Shown piece by piece: positions 5,506-5,881 of a stretch of 5,881 bases of DNA. Below the pieces are notes generated by a model that was not told where the DNA came from, searched no databases, and saw only the letters and a list, made by a program, of their open reading frames with translations. Both the position numbers and the translations under genes were made by a program. Numbering within the stretch: position 1 is the stretch's first letter; every line of letters starts with the position of its first letter. Source of the stretch: Parabacteroides sp. (lineage in GTDB: Bacteria; Bacteroidota; Bacteroidia; Bacteroidales; Tannerellaceae); NCBI GenBank assembly GCA_020026285.1, contig JAHHQS010000204.1, positions 1 to 5,881 on the forward strand. Reading direction: 5' to 3'.

Positions 5506-5881
5506 ATGACGATAGAAACCGAAATATTACAAATATTACATTATCACCCTTTATCCAGCAGGAATGAAATTGTTTCTATGCTAACTAATGCTCCGAGTGA
5601 TAGTACCATTAAGAGAATTATAGCTGAAGCTGTAAAAAAGGAGTTTATCCTCGTACATGGAAAAGGACCGGCAACAAAGTATTCCTTGTCTCCACAAGCC
5701 CATGTGACTATGCCGCTTGATCTGAATACTTATTTTAAGGATGATGTGGACGAAAGACAGATACAGGATTCTTTTAATTTTAAACTGATCAATGAGATAC
5801 TCCCGAAGGTGAATCTATTTACAGGGGAAGAATTGTCAGAATTAAACAAGGCACAGAATCTTTTTCAAGATAATCTGAAAG
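5506..5881 (+). CDS. Winged-helix Fic-family protein, N-terminal part (runs off right edge)
   Basis: 125 codons are visible and the frame is open at the window end. Residues 1 to about 63 form a winged-helix DNA-binding domain: ILQILHYHPLSSRNEIVSML, a recognition helix DSTIKRIIAEAV, and a wing ILVHGKGPATKYSLS. This is followed by LNTYFKDDVDERQIQDSFNF and KLINEILPKVNLFTGEELSE, a linker and helix that I recognise as preceding the Fic core in many Bacteroidales proteins. The core motif HxFx(D/E)GNGRxxR would lie beyond the edge and cannot be checked. Fic proteins typically transfer AMP from ATP to target hydroxyl groups. The DNA-binding domain suggests that this one regulates transcription, perhaps its own. 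The ATG is chosen because it starts the first helix and follows a TATATTTG box. Confidence 0.75.
   Translation, partial: MTIETEILQILHYHPLSSRNEIVSMLTNAPSDSTIKRIIAEAVKKEFILVHGKGPATKYSLSPQAHVTMPLDLNTYFKDDVDERQIQDSFNFKLINEILPKVNLFTGEELSELNKAQNLFQDNLK

Noticed and set aside
1..5881. CRISPR array, tRNA, rRNA or complete insertion sequence
   Set aside because: No regularly spaced short repeats with unique spacers, no cloverleaf-like sequence, and no transposase with terminal inverted repeats were seen.

Overview
The window looks like an accessory, probably mobile, segment from a Bacteroides-type genome (order Bacteroidales). The reasons are AT-rich DNA, start codons without clear Shine-Dalgarno sequences, promoter boxes of the Bacteroides -7 form TAnnTTTG just ahead of genes, an arm-type DNA-binding domain of the kind found at the N-terminus of Bacteroidetes tyrosine recombinases, and a Bacteroidales-style winged-helix/Fic gene. 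This assignment rests on motif recognition, not a database search.

Left part (1-2242). Two near-identical 74-bp repeats, 134 bp apart and each carrying a perfect 10-bp inverted repeat, lie beyond the end of a minus-strand gene (283-909). That gene encodes two tandem arm-type DNA-binding domains and no recombinase catalytic domain. Divergent from it is a two-gene partition operon: a short ParA ATPase (1068-1823) and an 87-aa ribbon-helix-helix partner (1831-2094). The intergenic region between the divergent genes holds eight copies of TACTA/TAGTA in 69 bp, ordered as phased direct and inverted repeats. It is the best candidate for the partition centromere and operator. The set implies a plasmid, plasmid-like prophage or integrative element that is actively segregated.

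Middle part (2243-3729). Two co-oriented genes only 29 nt apart form a probable cargo unit. The first encodes a very acidic 273-aa protein of unknown family. The second encodes a 211-aa protein whose four motif blocks (GESHY, FFNF, LIIVWG, YHPS) follow the order of the uracil-DNA glycosylase fold, with an added cysteine cluster. A nucleic-acid-directed function, perhaps defence, is an inference.

Right part (3730-5881). A decayed umuC (Y-family DNA polymerase V catalytic subunit) lies on the minus strand. It has lost its N-terminus at about 4935, carries a small frameshifting deletion near 4480 and has an in-frame TGA at 4321-4323. The AT-rich stretch 4938-5505 holds palindromes and a possible broken minus-strand gene. 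On the plus strand at 5506 begins a winged-helix Fic-family protein that runs off the right edge. A 15-bp inverted repeat lies just upstream and may be its operator. The dead umuC with a sharp homology breakpoint, next to intact partition and cargo genes, suggests repeated insertion and deletion at this locus.
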